Assembly (NCBI GenBank): GCA_022605425.2
Contig: CM061246.1
Location: forward strand, 124,001-188,000
Origin: Hamiltosporidium tvaerminnensis
Lineage: Eukaryota > Microsporidia > Dubosqiidae
Reading direction: 5' to 3'
Length of the DNA stretch: 64,000 nucleotides
Position 1 is the stretch's first letter; the number at the start of each line of letters is the position of its first letter. The notes under the pieces were generated by a model. The model was not told the origin of the DNA and searched no databases. It saw only the letters and a program-made list of their open reading frames with translations. The position numbers were made by a program, and so were the translations under genes. Shown here piece by piece: positions 42,641 to 51,386 of the stretch.

Positions 42641-45600
42641 ATGAAAATATCTCCAACCTTTAAAAAACATATTTCTACTTTCTATCCATTAAACACCGAC
42701 ATATCCATACATATAAATACAATATATTCTATTTTAACAGACGACTTACCAAATAAACATCTACGCATTGAACAGTACATTTCACAACCCATCACACTAT
42801 CTGTATACACCACTCTCTACAATCTAGCACAAGAAAATCTAACACATACCGAATCACAAAATATTCTTTCTCACAATAAATCTGATTCTTCTTCAAATGA
42901 ACGATCAAACTCAAATTTTATTCCCAAAAACCCAAATAATTATTTATACCCAACTATAAACTCAAACAATTCTTTAAAGCCGAATATTTCTTTAAACCCA
43001 ACTATAAACTCAAACAATTCTTTAAACAAAACAATAAAATTACCGCCAAATTCCACAGTATTTCCATCAAAAAATTACCTTTCAATAAAAATACCACCAA
43101 ACCCAACCAAAATAGAACAACCTAACCCTATTCTAACAGATTCTAATTCATCACAATTGCTTAATTTACTTTACCAAGTCATGCCATCTTCATTCTCCTT
43201 AACACAGTTACAGAAAAGTGTTATACCATCTGTTCTTTCCAATAGAAATTCTCTTTTTATTTCTCCTACTTCTACAGGTAAAACTATAGTACTTCTACTT
43301 TTTCTATTACAAGAACACATATCACTAACCAATGGCAATAAAGATAGTAATAGCAATAAAGATAGTAATAGTAATAGCGATAGAGATTGTGATGGTAATA
43401 AATATAGTAATAGTACAAATACCAATCCTTATATTAACCCTAATGTTAACCCTAATATCAATACTAATCCTACTAATAAAAATCCTTGTATTAACCCTAA
43501 TACTAATACTAACAATCCTTATATTACTAACAATAATACTACATTTGTTCTTGTTGCACCGTTCAAAGCACTTATTCATCAACACTACAAATTTTTTAGT
43601 AAAATTTGTAATAAAATAGGTGTAAGAGTTATTGAAATAACAACTGACAGTGACATAAACAATACTAATATCTTTAATAGTTATAATTATAATAAAACAC
43701 ATAGAAATAATAATACGTTCTATAGTAATTCATCTTCTAATTCTAATCCTTTCATTTCTTCTGATACGTGCATAAAAAGAAATAATATTATTAAAGAAGT
43801 AGATCAATGCATAAACAGAACCGATAATGATTATATTGCTGATAGAGAGGGTTTTAGTAATAGAGAGTATATTACTAACCCTAACCCTAACCCTAATAAA
43901 TGCATAAACACTTTTAATACTAATACTAATACAAGTAGTAATTCTAACCCTACACCTAATAAATGCATAAACACTTTTAATACTAATACTAGATCTAACC
44001 CTACACCTAACCCTAATAAATGCATAAACAATACTAATCCATATACTAACCCTACACCTAACCCTAATAAATGCATAAACACTTCTACTCTTATAATAAC
44101 AACACCAGAGAAATTAGAAATATTAACGAGAAACAAAAATATATTTTATAATTTACTATTAATTGATGAAATACATATTATTTCATCTAAACGTGGTGTT
44201 TATTTAGAAAGTATAATATCTAGATTAATATATAATGGTATATCACGTATTGTAGGTGTAAGTGCTACTGTTAGTAATTGGAAAGATTTTTGTAATTTCT
44301 TACGTGTTGAAAAGAAGGATTGTTATGTTTATGATGAACGGTACCGACCTATTAAAATAGGATATGAGTTTGTAGAGACTAAGGGTGTTAATAACAGTAT
44401 AGATGATTATAGGGGTGTTAGTGACAAGAGTAGTAATATAAAGGGTGTTAGTGACAAGAGTAGTAATATAAAGGGTGTTAGTGACAAGAGTAGTAATATA
44501 AAGGGTGTTAGTGGCAAGAGTAGTAATATAAAGGGTGTTAGTGACAGTATAGATGATTATAAGGGTGTTAACACCAGTACTAATAAACAACAGGGTGTTA
44601 ATAACATACCTTATAAACAACACCCTTTTAATACTAACAATACCCTTTTAAACAACATACTTATAGAAATAACTTTAAAACATATAAATTGTAATTCTAT
44701 TCTTATTTTTACACATTCAAAAAAAGATACATATGATACTGCTTTATATATTATTAATAATAAAATACTAAATAATATACTTAATAAAGAAGATAGAAGT
44801 AAGACTGTTAATAGAGCATTGTTAATGTTTAACGTGGAAGAAGAAGTAAGTAATTATAAGGGTCTTAATAACAGTACTAGTAATTATAAGGGTCTTAATA
44901 ACAGTATTGGTAATTATCACCCCATTAACAACACTATCAATTATCACCCTCTTAACCACAGTACTAATTCTAATATAAGTCATTTATCTATTAACTGTAT
45001 AATACCCCTGTTATATATAGGAATAGGTATACATCACGGTGGGTTACAATCTAACGTAAGAAACCTTATAGAATATTTATTTAAGAAAGGTGTTATTTCT
45101 ATATTAGTAAGTACTTCTACATTAGCATGGGGTGTTAATTTACCTGCTTGGTGTGTTATTATTAAAGGGTGTTTATATAAAAACAGTAAAGAATTGAGTG
45201 ATGTAGAGGTTATGCAGATGTTTGGGCGGTGTGGAAGAACAGGATATGATAAGAGTGATAGTAATAATAATTATAGTAATGATATAAGTAGTAAGACAAA
45301 TAACAACAAAAATGAACCTAACCCTAGACTAACCCTAAATAAATGCATAAACAGTAATACTGCTAATAATAACACCCTATCCAACCCTAACCCTAGCCTA
45401 ACCCCAAATAAATGCATAAACAGTAATACTGCTAGTAATAACACCCTATCCAACCCTAACCCTAGCCTAACCCTAAATAGATGCATAAACAGTAATACTG
45501 CTAGTAATAACACCCATTCTAATCCTAACCCTACCCTAACCCTAAATGGATGCATAAACAGTAATACTACTAATAATAACACTATTAACACCAGTACTAC

Positions 45601-47554
45601 TAACAATATCCCTACTGCTATTCTTATTTCCAATACTAACATATATAAATACATATCTCTAATAACTAACACCTTACCTTTAATATCATATCTTAACACT
45701 TATTTTATAGACTTTTTTAATAGTCTTATATTTACAGGTGTTAATACTTATAATCAGTTACTTTTACATTTAAAAAATACTTTTTATTATTTTACTACTT
45801 ATAAGAAGGGTGTTAATTATAATAGTATAGTAGAAGAGGGTGTTAGGATATTAATAGAGTTAAAGTATGTTAAACAGTGTTATAATTATAAAGGGGAGGA
45901 TATAGAGAGAGTAGGGGGTGTTAATAACAGTATAGATTATTATAAGGGTGTTAATAATAAGGATAGTAATTATAAGGGTGTTAATAATCTATCTAATAAA
46001 CAACAGGGCGTTAATAAGAAGGATAGTAATTATAAGGGTGTTAATAATTTATCGAATAAACAACACCCCTTTAATACTGGTACTAATATACAACACCCCT
46101 TTAATAACAGTACTACTAAACAACACCCCTTTAATAACAGTACTACTAAACATCACCCTCTTAATAACAATACTATTAACAACACTGTGTTATTTCCTTT
46201 GGATAAATGTGTCTTATCTTGTAAATATTTTATATCTGTTAATGACTTTAACATATTATACAACAATCTAGAAATAGGTGTTTTAGAAGAGAATATTGTT
46301 ATTTACATATTAAGTAGATTATCCTTATTTAACGAGGAAGACAGTTTGGATGATAATTCTTACTCTTCTAATAATAGGGTTACCACTAATAACTCTAATA
46401 ATTCATATATTAGTAATCCTATTAATTACCCTTCTATTAATACTTCTATTAATACCTCTGTTAATAACACACTATCTGATAACCCTATTAATACCTCTAA
46501 TAATACCTCTTCTAATAATAATTCTATTAGTAATACCTATCCTAGTAATAATCCATTATCTGATAATACCTATCCTATTAATATTAATACATTAAATAAC
46601 CTTAGAGATACTCTCTATGGATTATCTTATATCTCTAAAACTATTAAAAATAATTTAATAAGAATACTTAGGTGTTGTTTAGATATTTGTATAACTAAAC
46701 ATATATTTAGTATTTTTAAAATTATTATACGATTTATACGATGTATTGAGTATAATTCTTTATATGGTAAATCAATACTTAGAAGTATTAATAACAGTAA
46801 TAATAGATATAATGGAGATAATATTAGTAGGGATAGAGATAGTAATAGGGATAGAGATAATATTAGGGATAGAGATAGTAATACTAGAGATAGTAATAGT
46901 CGGGATAGAGATAGTAGGGATAGAGATAGTAATAGTAGAGGTAACTTATATAGTAATAATCTATATGGTAATCTATATGGTAACAACTATAATAGTGTTA
47001 CTCTGGCTATAGAAAGACTGGAGAAACTTTGTATACCGTTTAGTGTTTTAAAAGAATTTACACTTAAAGATTTAAAAAGTGTATTACCTGTTGGTTATAA
47101 AGAAATATACTCATTGATATCTAAAGTACCTTGTTTTAAAGGGATAGTAAGGAGAGGTGAAAGAGGTAGGGACCATGATTATAAGGATTATAAAAATTAT
47201 AATAATGATTATAAGGATAATATGGATAGTAAGGATTATAATAGTCATATATTAACTAATAATAGTAATGATATATTAACGAGTAATGATTATTCTGTTT
47301 ATAGAGTATGTGTTACTCTGTACTATCGTAAGGATGAAGGTGTTTTTGAAAGTAGAAATACAGAAAATGTACATTTATGTGTAACAGATGGGTTGGATGT
47401 GTGTATGTTGGGTTATAAGTATTTAAGGCTTGTGGAAGGAGATAATTGGTGTGAGGTATGTGTTTTAAATGTTAAGTGTAGTGTTTTAAGGTTTGTTGTG
47501 TTATGTGATAGGTTTAATATTGAAGAGGAGATTTGTGATTTGGAGGTTTTATAA
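42641..47554 (+). CDS. Ski2-like DExH RNA helicase with Sec63 unit (Brr2/Slh1 type), Asn-rich insertions
   Basis: 1637 residues. Helicase motifs in order: S208-P-T-S-T-G-K-T215 (motif I), 'VLVAPFKALIHQH' (Ia), 'TPEKLE' (Ib), D509-E-I-H512 (II), 'SATVSN' (III), 'LIFTHSKKDT', 'HHGGLQSNVRNLIEYLF', 'STSTLAWGVNLPAWCVIIKG' and Q859-M-F-G-R-C-G-R (VI). The AWGVNLPA and QMFGRCGR forms point to the Brr2/Slh1(ASCC3) branch. A winged-helix-like region and a Sec63-like helical unit with 'LKDLKSVLPVGYKEIYSLI' and a C-terminal beta domain follow. Brr2 and Slh1 have two cassettes; only one is seen. Long insertions of Asn, Ser, Thr and Pro repeats separate most motifs, and an Arg-Asp repeat (about residues 1395-1430) recalls splicing-factor tails. 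All core motifs are intact, so it is probably active. Its exact orthology (spliceosomal, ribosome-rescue or meiotic) is not settled. Confidence 0.85.
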   Translation: MKISPTFKKHISTFYPLNTDISIHINTIYSILTDDLPNKHLRIEQYISQPITLSVYTTLYNLAQENLTHTESQNILSHNKSDSSSNERSNSNFIPKNPNNYLYPTINSNNSLKPNISLNPTINSNNSLNKTIKLPPNSTVFPSKNYLSIKIPPNPTKIEQPNPILTDSNSSQLLNLLYQVMPSSFSLTQLQKSVIPSVLSNRNSLFISPTSTGKTIVLLLFLLQEHISLTNGNKDSNSNKDSNSNSDRDCDGNKYSNSTNTNPYINPNVNPNINTNPTNKNPCINPNTNTNNPYITNNNTTFVLVAPFKALIHQHYKFFSKICNKIGVRVIEITTDSDINNTNIFNSYNYNKTHRNNNTFYSNSSSNSNPFISSDTCIKRNNIIKEVDQCINRTDNDYIADREGFSNREYITNPNPNPNKCINTFNTNTNTSSNSNPTPNKCINTFNTNTRSNPTPNPNKCINNTNPYTNPTPNPNKCINTSTLIITTPEKLEILTRNKNIFYNLLLIDEIHIISSKRGVYLESIISRLIYNGISRIVGVSATVSNWKDFCNFLRVEKKDCYVYDERYRPIKIGYEFVETKGVNNSIDDYRGVSDKSSNIKGVSDKSSNIKGVSDKSSNIKGVSGKSSNIKGVSDSIDDYKGVNTSTNKQQGVNNIPYKQHPFNTNNTLLNNILIEITLKHINCNSILIFTHSKKDTYDTALYIINNKILNNILNKEDRSKTVNRALLMFNVEEEVSNYKGLNNSTSNYKGLNNSIGNYHPINNTINYHPLNHSTNSNISHLSINCIIPLLYIGIGIHHGGLQSNVRNLIEYLFKKGVISILVSTSTLAWGVNLPAWCVIIKGCLYKNSKELSDVEVMQMFGRCGRTGYDKSDSNNNYSNDISSKTNNNKNEPNPRLTLNKCINSNTANNNTLSNPNPSLTPNKCINSNTASNNTLSNPNPSLTLNRCINSNTASNNTHSNPNPTLTLNGCINSNTTNNNTINTSTTNNIPTAILISNTNIYKYISLITNTLPLISYLNTYFIDFFNSLIFTGVNTYNQLLLHLKNTFYYFTTYKKGVNYNSIVEEGVRILIELKYVKQCYNYKGEDIERVGGVNNSIDYYKGVNNKDSNYKGVNNLSNKQQGVNKKDSNYKGVNNLSNKQHPFNTGTNIQHPFNNSTTKQHPFNNSTTKHHPLNNNTINNTVLFPLDKCVLSCKYFISVNDFNILYNNLEIGVLEENIVIYILSRLSLFNEEDSLDDNSYSSNNRVTTNNSNNSYISNPINYPSINTSINTSVNNTLSDNPINTSNNTSSNNNSISNTYPSNNPLSDNTYPININTLNNLRDTLYGLSYISKTIKNNLIRILRCCLDICITKHIFSIFKIIIRFIRCIEYNSLYGKSILRSINNSNNRYNGDNISRDRDSNRDRDNIRDRDSNTRDSNSRDRDSRDRDSNSRGNLYSNNLYGNLYGNNYNSVTLAIERLEKLCIPFSVLKEFTLKDLKSVLPVGYKEIYSLISKVPCFKGIVRRGERGRDHDYKDYKNYNNDYKDNMDSKDYNSHILTNNSNDILTSNDYSVYRVCVTLYYRKDEGVFESRNTENVHLCVTDGLDVCMLGYKYLRLVEGDNWCEVCVLNVKCSVLRFVVLCDRFNIEEEICDLEVL
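43877..44090 (+). repeat. CCCTAA-rich coding repeats, first cluster
   Basis: Degenerate repeats inside the helicase gene built on AACCCTAATAAATGCATAAA, coding N-P-N-K-C-I-N. Runs such as CTAACCCTAACCCTAA look like telomere repeats. The TGCATAAA core also occurs at about 43768 and 43806. Confidence 0.85.
44382..44621 (+). repeat. 30-bp coding minisatellite (8 units)
   Basis: Units of 30 bp begin (A/G)GGGTGTTA and code for a 10-residue G-V-(S/N)-x-x-x-x-x-x-K unit. The middle units (44412, 44442, 44472, 44502) are almost identical: GTGACAAGAGTAGTAATATA. It is inserted between helicase motif III and the second RecA domain. Confidence 0.92.
45326..45600 (+). repeat. 69-bp coding minisatellite (4 units)
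   Basis: Four 23-residue units of the form L-T-L-N-K-C-I-N-S-N-T-A-x-N-N-T-L-S-N-P-N-P, directly after motif VI. At the base level each unit holds TAACCCTAAATAAATGCATA and ends with AACCCTAACCCTA. The same core as the first cluster recurs 1.3 kb away. Confidence 0.9.
45895..46180 (+). repeat. GGGTGTTA / ACACCCC opposed motif cluster
   Basis: A run of AAGGGTGTTAATAA motifs (45915-46045) is followed by a run of CAACACCCCTTTAATA motifs (46060-46160), which are largely reverse complements of the first set, so the cluster could fold back on itself. It codes for GVNNKDSNYK and KQHPFNNSTT repeats. Confidence 0.8.
46822..46952 (+). repeat. Arg-Asp-coding short repeat
   Basis: Repeated GGGATAGAGATAGTAATA gives S-R-D-R-D-S-N-R-D-R-D type sequence, the only strongly charged low-complexity tract in the helicase. 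Confidence 0.85.
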
Positions 47555-49035
47555 GAAATATTATTTAAGAATTTGGTTGAAAATATATTATTTTATTGGA
47601 AATATAGTTAAGAATTATAGTTGTAAGAATTATGGTTGTAAGAAATATGGTTTTATGAGAAATATGATTCTTTAGGAAATATAGTTTTATGAGACAAGTT
47701 ATAAATGTAAGATTATGAAGGTAAAATTGTGATTATGAAGTACCTAGAATGTCTTTAAATGTGGAAATTTTGTATTAATTTGTTGTATTTATGATTTTGA
47801 AATATTTTTATTTGAAAATAAAGTTATAGATTTTTTTGTTGCTTTAAAATGTAAATCTTTAGAATAAATATGTATTTTGGATAATAAATTAATCAATGAT
47901 GTAATTAAATATAGTTAGATACTAATTTTATTGTTTTTAAAGATTATTTTATAAACTAAATCCGACTTCTTAGAGCTATAGCTTTTGAAGAGATTGAGTT
48001 TATTTAATGATTATAGTCTATGCTTCTTCTTAAAGTAATAGAAATTTCAATTGCCATGCATTAGAGTTGTTATGTTCTTTTCAGGTCATATAGTCATTTT
48101 TTTGCAATCTACTTTGTCCTCATATACCCTCAGATGCAGATCTACGAATTTAAATAACACATTTTTCGGTCCGATTTCTTTCTATACTTCCTAGCAGTTT
48201 AAATCTTTTTTTTTCATACTGTTGATCAAATTAGCTTCTTCATAATATTCATATACTTCATGATTCAATCTAATTCTTGACTTGTCATTATCCAATTCAA
48301 ACCATATATTCTTCTTAGTATCTTTCTTTCTTATATATTGGGGTGTTTTGTGCTTTTCCTCATAACTAATGTTTCGGAGGCATATGTACCGTAGGTCCAA
48401 GAATAGTTTTATAATTTTTTTTTCGTATTTCAATTTACCAGCTTTAGCTTCAGTAAGCGTTGCAGAGCAAAGTAGATCTTGTTGTCTGGTTTTATTCTTT
48501 TATGTGATTTTATTCTGAAGGGTCATTTGCATTTGTAGTCATTACTTTATCTTGCCATCGGAATACAACGGTTCGAAGTAAAAACTAAATATACAAAAAG
48601 AAGACAGTTTTAATAGAAAAATATAAATTAAATGTCTTGGAAATAATTCTGGTTTATATTGTATATATAAAAACCAAATGTATCTTGAATTTAAATTATA
48701 TGTAAGATTACTTAGAATTTTATTATAACAATTTGACTTCTTTAAGAAAATATAAATTGATGTAGAAGATTTATCAATTTATGAAAGTAAAAAACATTTC
48801 TAGCTTCTTATATAAAATTTTATCGTTAAATTATAGGTTTTCTATTTAAATATTATGATTTAAAATAGAGCGATAATGGTTTTGTCTTTAAACTCAGATA
48901 CATCATTTTTGCAGTTTTCCTAAATTTTTTCAATAAAACTAAATAAAATACCTTGTGGTAGATTTTTAAGCTTAATATTTTTTTAGTTTCATACTTTTTT
49001 ATATTTGAAGTTTTAGTACGATTTAGTAAGTTTTC
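47555..49035. other. Intergenic region with one possible relic
   Basis: Contains TTATAG/TTATGGTTGTAAGAA-type repeats just after the helicase stop (47600-47710) and the fragment at 48191-48510. No RNA gene is recognised. Confidence 0.4.
48191..48510 (-). pseudogene. Unrecognised coding relic
   Basis: The frame ends at 48191 and reads back without a stop to about 48510, beyond its first ATG, with 'RQQDLLCSATLTEAKAGKLK' running into 'YEKKIIKLFLDLRYICLRNI' and 'KTPQYIRKKDTKKNIWFEL'. Balanced codon use and continuation past the ATG suggest the surviving end of a longer gene, cut by a stop upstream. I cannot name the family; a mobile-element origin is possible given the surroundings. Confidence 0.35.
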
Positions 49036-49571
49036 TATTTAATAAAATTCAGGGATAAAATATTTTTACCATTTTTATGTATTTTCCTCTACCTCTTTAA
49101 CCACATCTGTCTCTTATTCCAAATCCAACTCTTCATTTATGTTATTGATCGGCCCCTCCTTGTGAAATAAGGGGTGTAGAATTTTTTGGTTTTAAATTTT
49201 TTGCACCATCTTCCTCTCTCTTCGCTTCTTTTAAAGGGGGTGTTGGTTCCTCATGCATCTCTGATCTCATAATAAGACTCATCAACGCTCTCTCCCAGCT
49301 CTCTTCGGCATATAGTCCTGACTCAAGTCCTCTTCGTCGATCAAAGGAAATTGTTTCGACCGTCTTCTTAAGTACTATAGACTGAATGTATGCCTTTACA
49401 TTCATGTGTATTTCTAATCTTTTAAGATGAGATTTATTGTATTTTGTCACAATACCGTCCCAGGTCATCACATAAAGGATTATATCAACATTACACTTAT
49501 AAATAAGACCCAAATCATTGGCTAGCAGGTCATACTTCCTAAGTTTTTCAGTTTCAACTATTTTAAGTGAA
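49036..49571 (-). mobile_element. LINE L, copy L3 (3' end)
   Basis: 5'-truncated copy with an open C-terminal frame: 'KIVETEKLRKYDLLANDLGL', 'YVMTWDGIVTKYNKSHLKRL', 'KKTVETISFDRRRGLESGLY', 'EMHEEPTPPLKEAKREEDG'. At 49571 it joins unrelated sequence, so the longer open frame to 49645 is a chance fusion. It has the common 3' terminus TTTAATAAAATTC on the plus strand. Confidence 0.8.
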
Positions 49572-50062
49572 CGATTTAGCAATATTTTTAAATTAAAAAA
49601 GAGTTTTTTGCAATTATTTCGGTCTAAAAACAATAAATATTTCATTGTCGTGGGATTTGTATAAATATTTTGTTTTTTTAGTTTTGATTTTTAATCATAT
49701 TTCTATTTATACTTTTTACAGTTTAACTAAGAATTATTCGTGATTTTAAAAACAATATTAAATAAAATGAAAAAAATCCATTTTTGAAGAATAATATACC
49801 GTGTATCTCAACTAGTAATTGCATCTAATGGTCCTTAAAGTGTTTTTTTCTAATATTTTATCACAAACCATCCCAGGTTATAAATTTGTACTTATAAATA
49901 ATATATTATCTTTCTCTACATTATTTCCATAAATATAAAAGCTCTACTCATATTCACACTTTCTTGGGTTTTCAGTTTTCTTCATCTGAAGCAAATATTC
50001 ATTAAAAAAACAATTGTCTATCTCAATATTTTTAATTTATTTCATTTCTATTTATAACCATA
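49572..50062. other. Intergenic spacer
   Basis: AT-rich; nothing recognised except a possible echo of LINE L at 49840-49900 ('CACAAACCATCCCAGGTTAT'). Confidence 0.35.
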
Positions 50063-50790
50063 GTGGAGGGAGGATAACCACTTAAAAAACTTTCTGCTTA
50101 GCAATGAGTGTGTGAAACTGGTGCAAGATTATTGTTTGGATTTTTGGTGGGAATATAACCACACTACATCTTCGGTTGTTCCATGGGAGTTGTTATGAGG
50201 AGGAGAGGTCTAAGAAATGGAGAAACTTTTTCTACGAATTTATTTGTAGTTTTTTATGTAACCAGATTGCAGACCGCAGCTGAACATGTAGGTAATTGCC
50301 ATGTAAAAGCATGGAAACCTAGCCTTGCTCACTCGGGTTAGAAGACTTGGCGCCTGGGAGATATAACAATTAAAACCATTTAAAGCCAGGAAAGCTAAGT
50401 AGCAGGTTATACTTGTTGGTATGACATTGCACTGTCTAGGTGAACCCCATGTAAATCTTTGAAATATATCTTAGGTAGAAGTTTATTGGGTTCAGGAAGT
50501 GTAGAGTAAGTGGGAATGCTGCATAGTCTCGGGGGAGCCCGTGTGAGGTTCGGCCTTCGATCACACTCCATACAACGGACATTAACGAACTCCGGGCAAC
50601 TGCCTCGCCTATTAATTAGGTTTTACACACCTGGTAGATGAAAGGTCCCGGGACGTAGGTATCGCAGGGGGTACTGCTGCTGTTTTGAGGTAGAAGTAAT
50701 TTATGTTAAACGTAGAACTGCGTTAATGTCCTCAAAACAAATATAACACTTGCCACTGTTTTAAAAAGATGTGATACTTTTAAATAAAGT
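50063..50790 (+). mobile_element. Element A, full-length copy A3
   Basis: Closely similar to A2 over its whole length, from GTGGAGGGAGGATAACCACTT to AAAAAGATGTGATACTTTTAA plus ATAAAGT. Differences include 'GTGCAAGATTATTG' against 'GTGTGAGGTCATTG', and 'CCCGTGTGAGGTTCGG' against 'CCCAGGGGGGGCTTCGG'. The flanks do not show a convincing target-site duplication. Confidence 0.87.
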
Positions 50791-50825
50791 TATTTTATAA
50801 TAATTATATCTTTTCTAATCATCAA

Positions 50826-50852
50826 TACCGAGAGTACGAAAGGACTGGAATA
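50826..50852 (+). other. Sequence resembling the LSU rRNA sarcin-ricin loop
   Basis: GAGAGTACGAAAGGACTGGA is close to the universal large-subunit rRNA sarcin-ricin loop (AGTACGAGAGGA with CC). The flanking bases do not obviously match rRNA. It lies between element A3 and LINE fragment L7. It may be a small rDNA-derived scrap or chance. Confidence 0.25.
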
Positions 50853-50924
50853 TGTAATTAAGAATATCTTATCTATCAACAAATTTGACATTAAATATCA
50901 TATTTTCCAATTCTAAAAACCATT

Positions 50925-51064
50925 TTTTTAAGAATTATTTGAACTGAGTAACTCCTAATTCGTTTTGAGGACTTAAATTTATATATATTAGTAAAAATTT
51001 TACTTTTCAATATAATATCTAGTATAGTCATGCCCAAGCATTTTCTCACACCGAGTCATACACA
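50925..51064 (-). mobile_element. LINE L, fragment L7
   Basis: Short piece aligning with 57400-57540 of L4: 'TTTGAACTGAGTAACTCCTA', 'ATTCGTTTTGAGGACTTAAA' and 'TAGTATAGTCATGCCCAAGC' on the plus strand correspond to the HSVQE / RRHNE coding segment between the zinc knuckle and the endonuclease-like motif. Confidence 0.6.
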
Positions 51065-51129
51065 TATATTCAGAATAATAAGGTATTTGTGCATTAATTG
51101 TTCTAAAATATATGCGTATGACTCTTTTT

Positions 51130-51386
51130 ATTTCTTACATTCATTATATTTCATATTTTTCTATACATTTCATATATATCTCATCACCCATCGCTAACCT
51201 TCTTTCTTAATATTCATTACCCTCCCTTCATATTATATTCATTACCTCTTCCTTACTTTTCTTCCATATATCTTTCTTTCTTTATATCTCATTACCCTTA
51301 TTCTTCTATACATCGCATTACCCTTACATTTTTCTTAAAATTTATATTTTTCATTTAAAATAAAATAAATAAAAACACTCAAACCC
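51130..51386 (+). promoter_or_regulatory. C/T-rich upstream region of Rpn1 with CATTACCCT repeats
   Basis: A pyrimidine-rich tract (C far above G) with repeats of the type TCATTACCCT or ATTACCCTTA, leading to CCC immediately before the ATG (51384-51386, AAACCCATGG). Zero spacing between CCC and ATG suggests a very short 5' leader. Confidence 0.5.

Noticed and set aside
43860-44060. A chromosome end or internal telomere
   Set aside because: The CCCTAA runs are short, interrupted and coding, with genes on both sides.
43877-45600. CRISPR-like spaced repeats (TGCATAAACA core at variable spacing)
   Set aside because: They lie in frame inside an intact eukaryotic ORF, spacing is irregular, and the repeat is part of minisatellite units.
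43171-46986. Long antisense and alternate-frame ORFs inside the helicase gene (for example 43325-43702, 44300-44623, 45271-45699, 46627-46986)
   Set aside because: They are shadows of the repeat-rich helicase frame; their Leu/Ile/Val-rich translations come from repeated Asn and Thr codons read in other frames.
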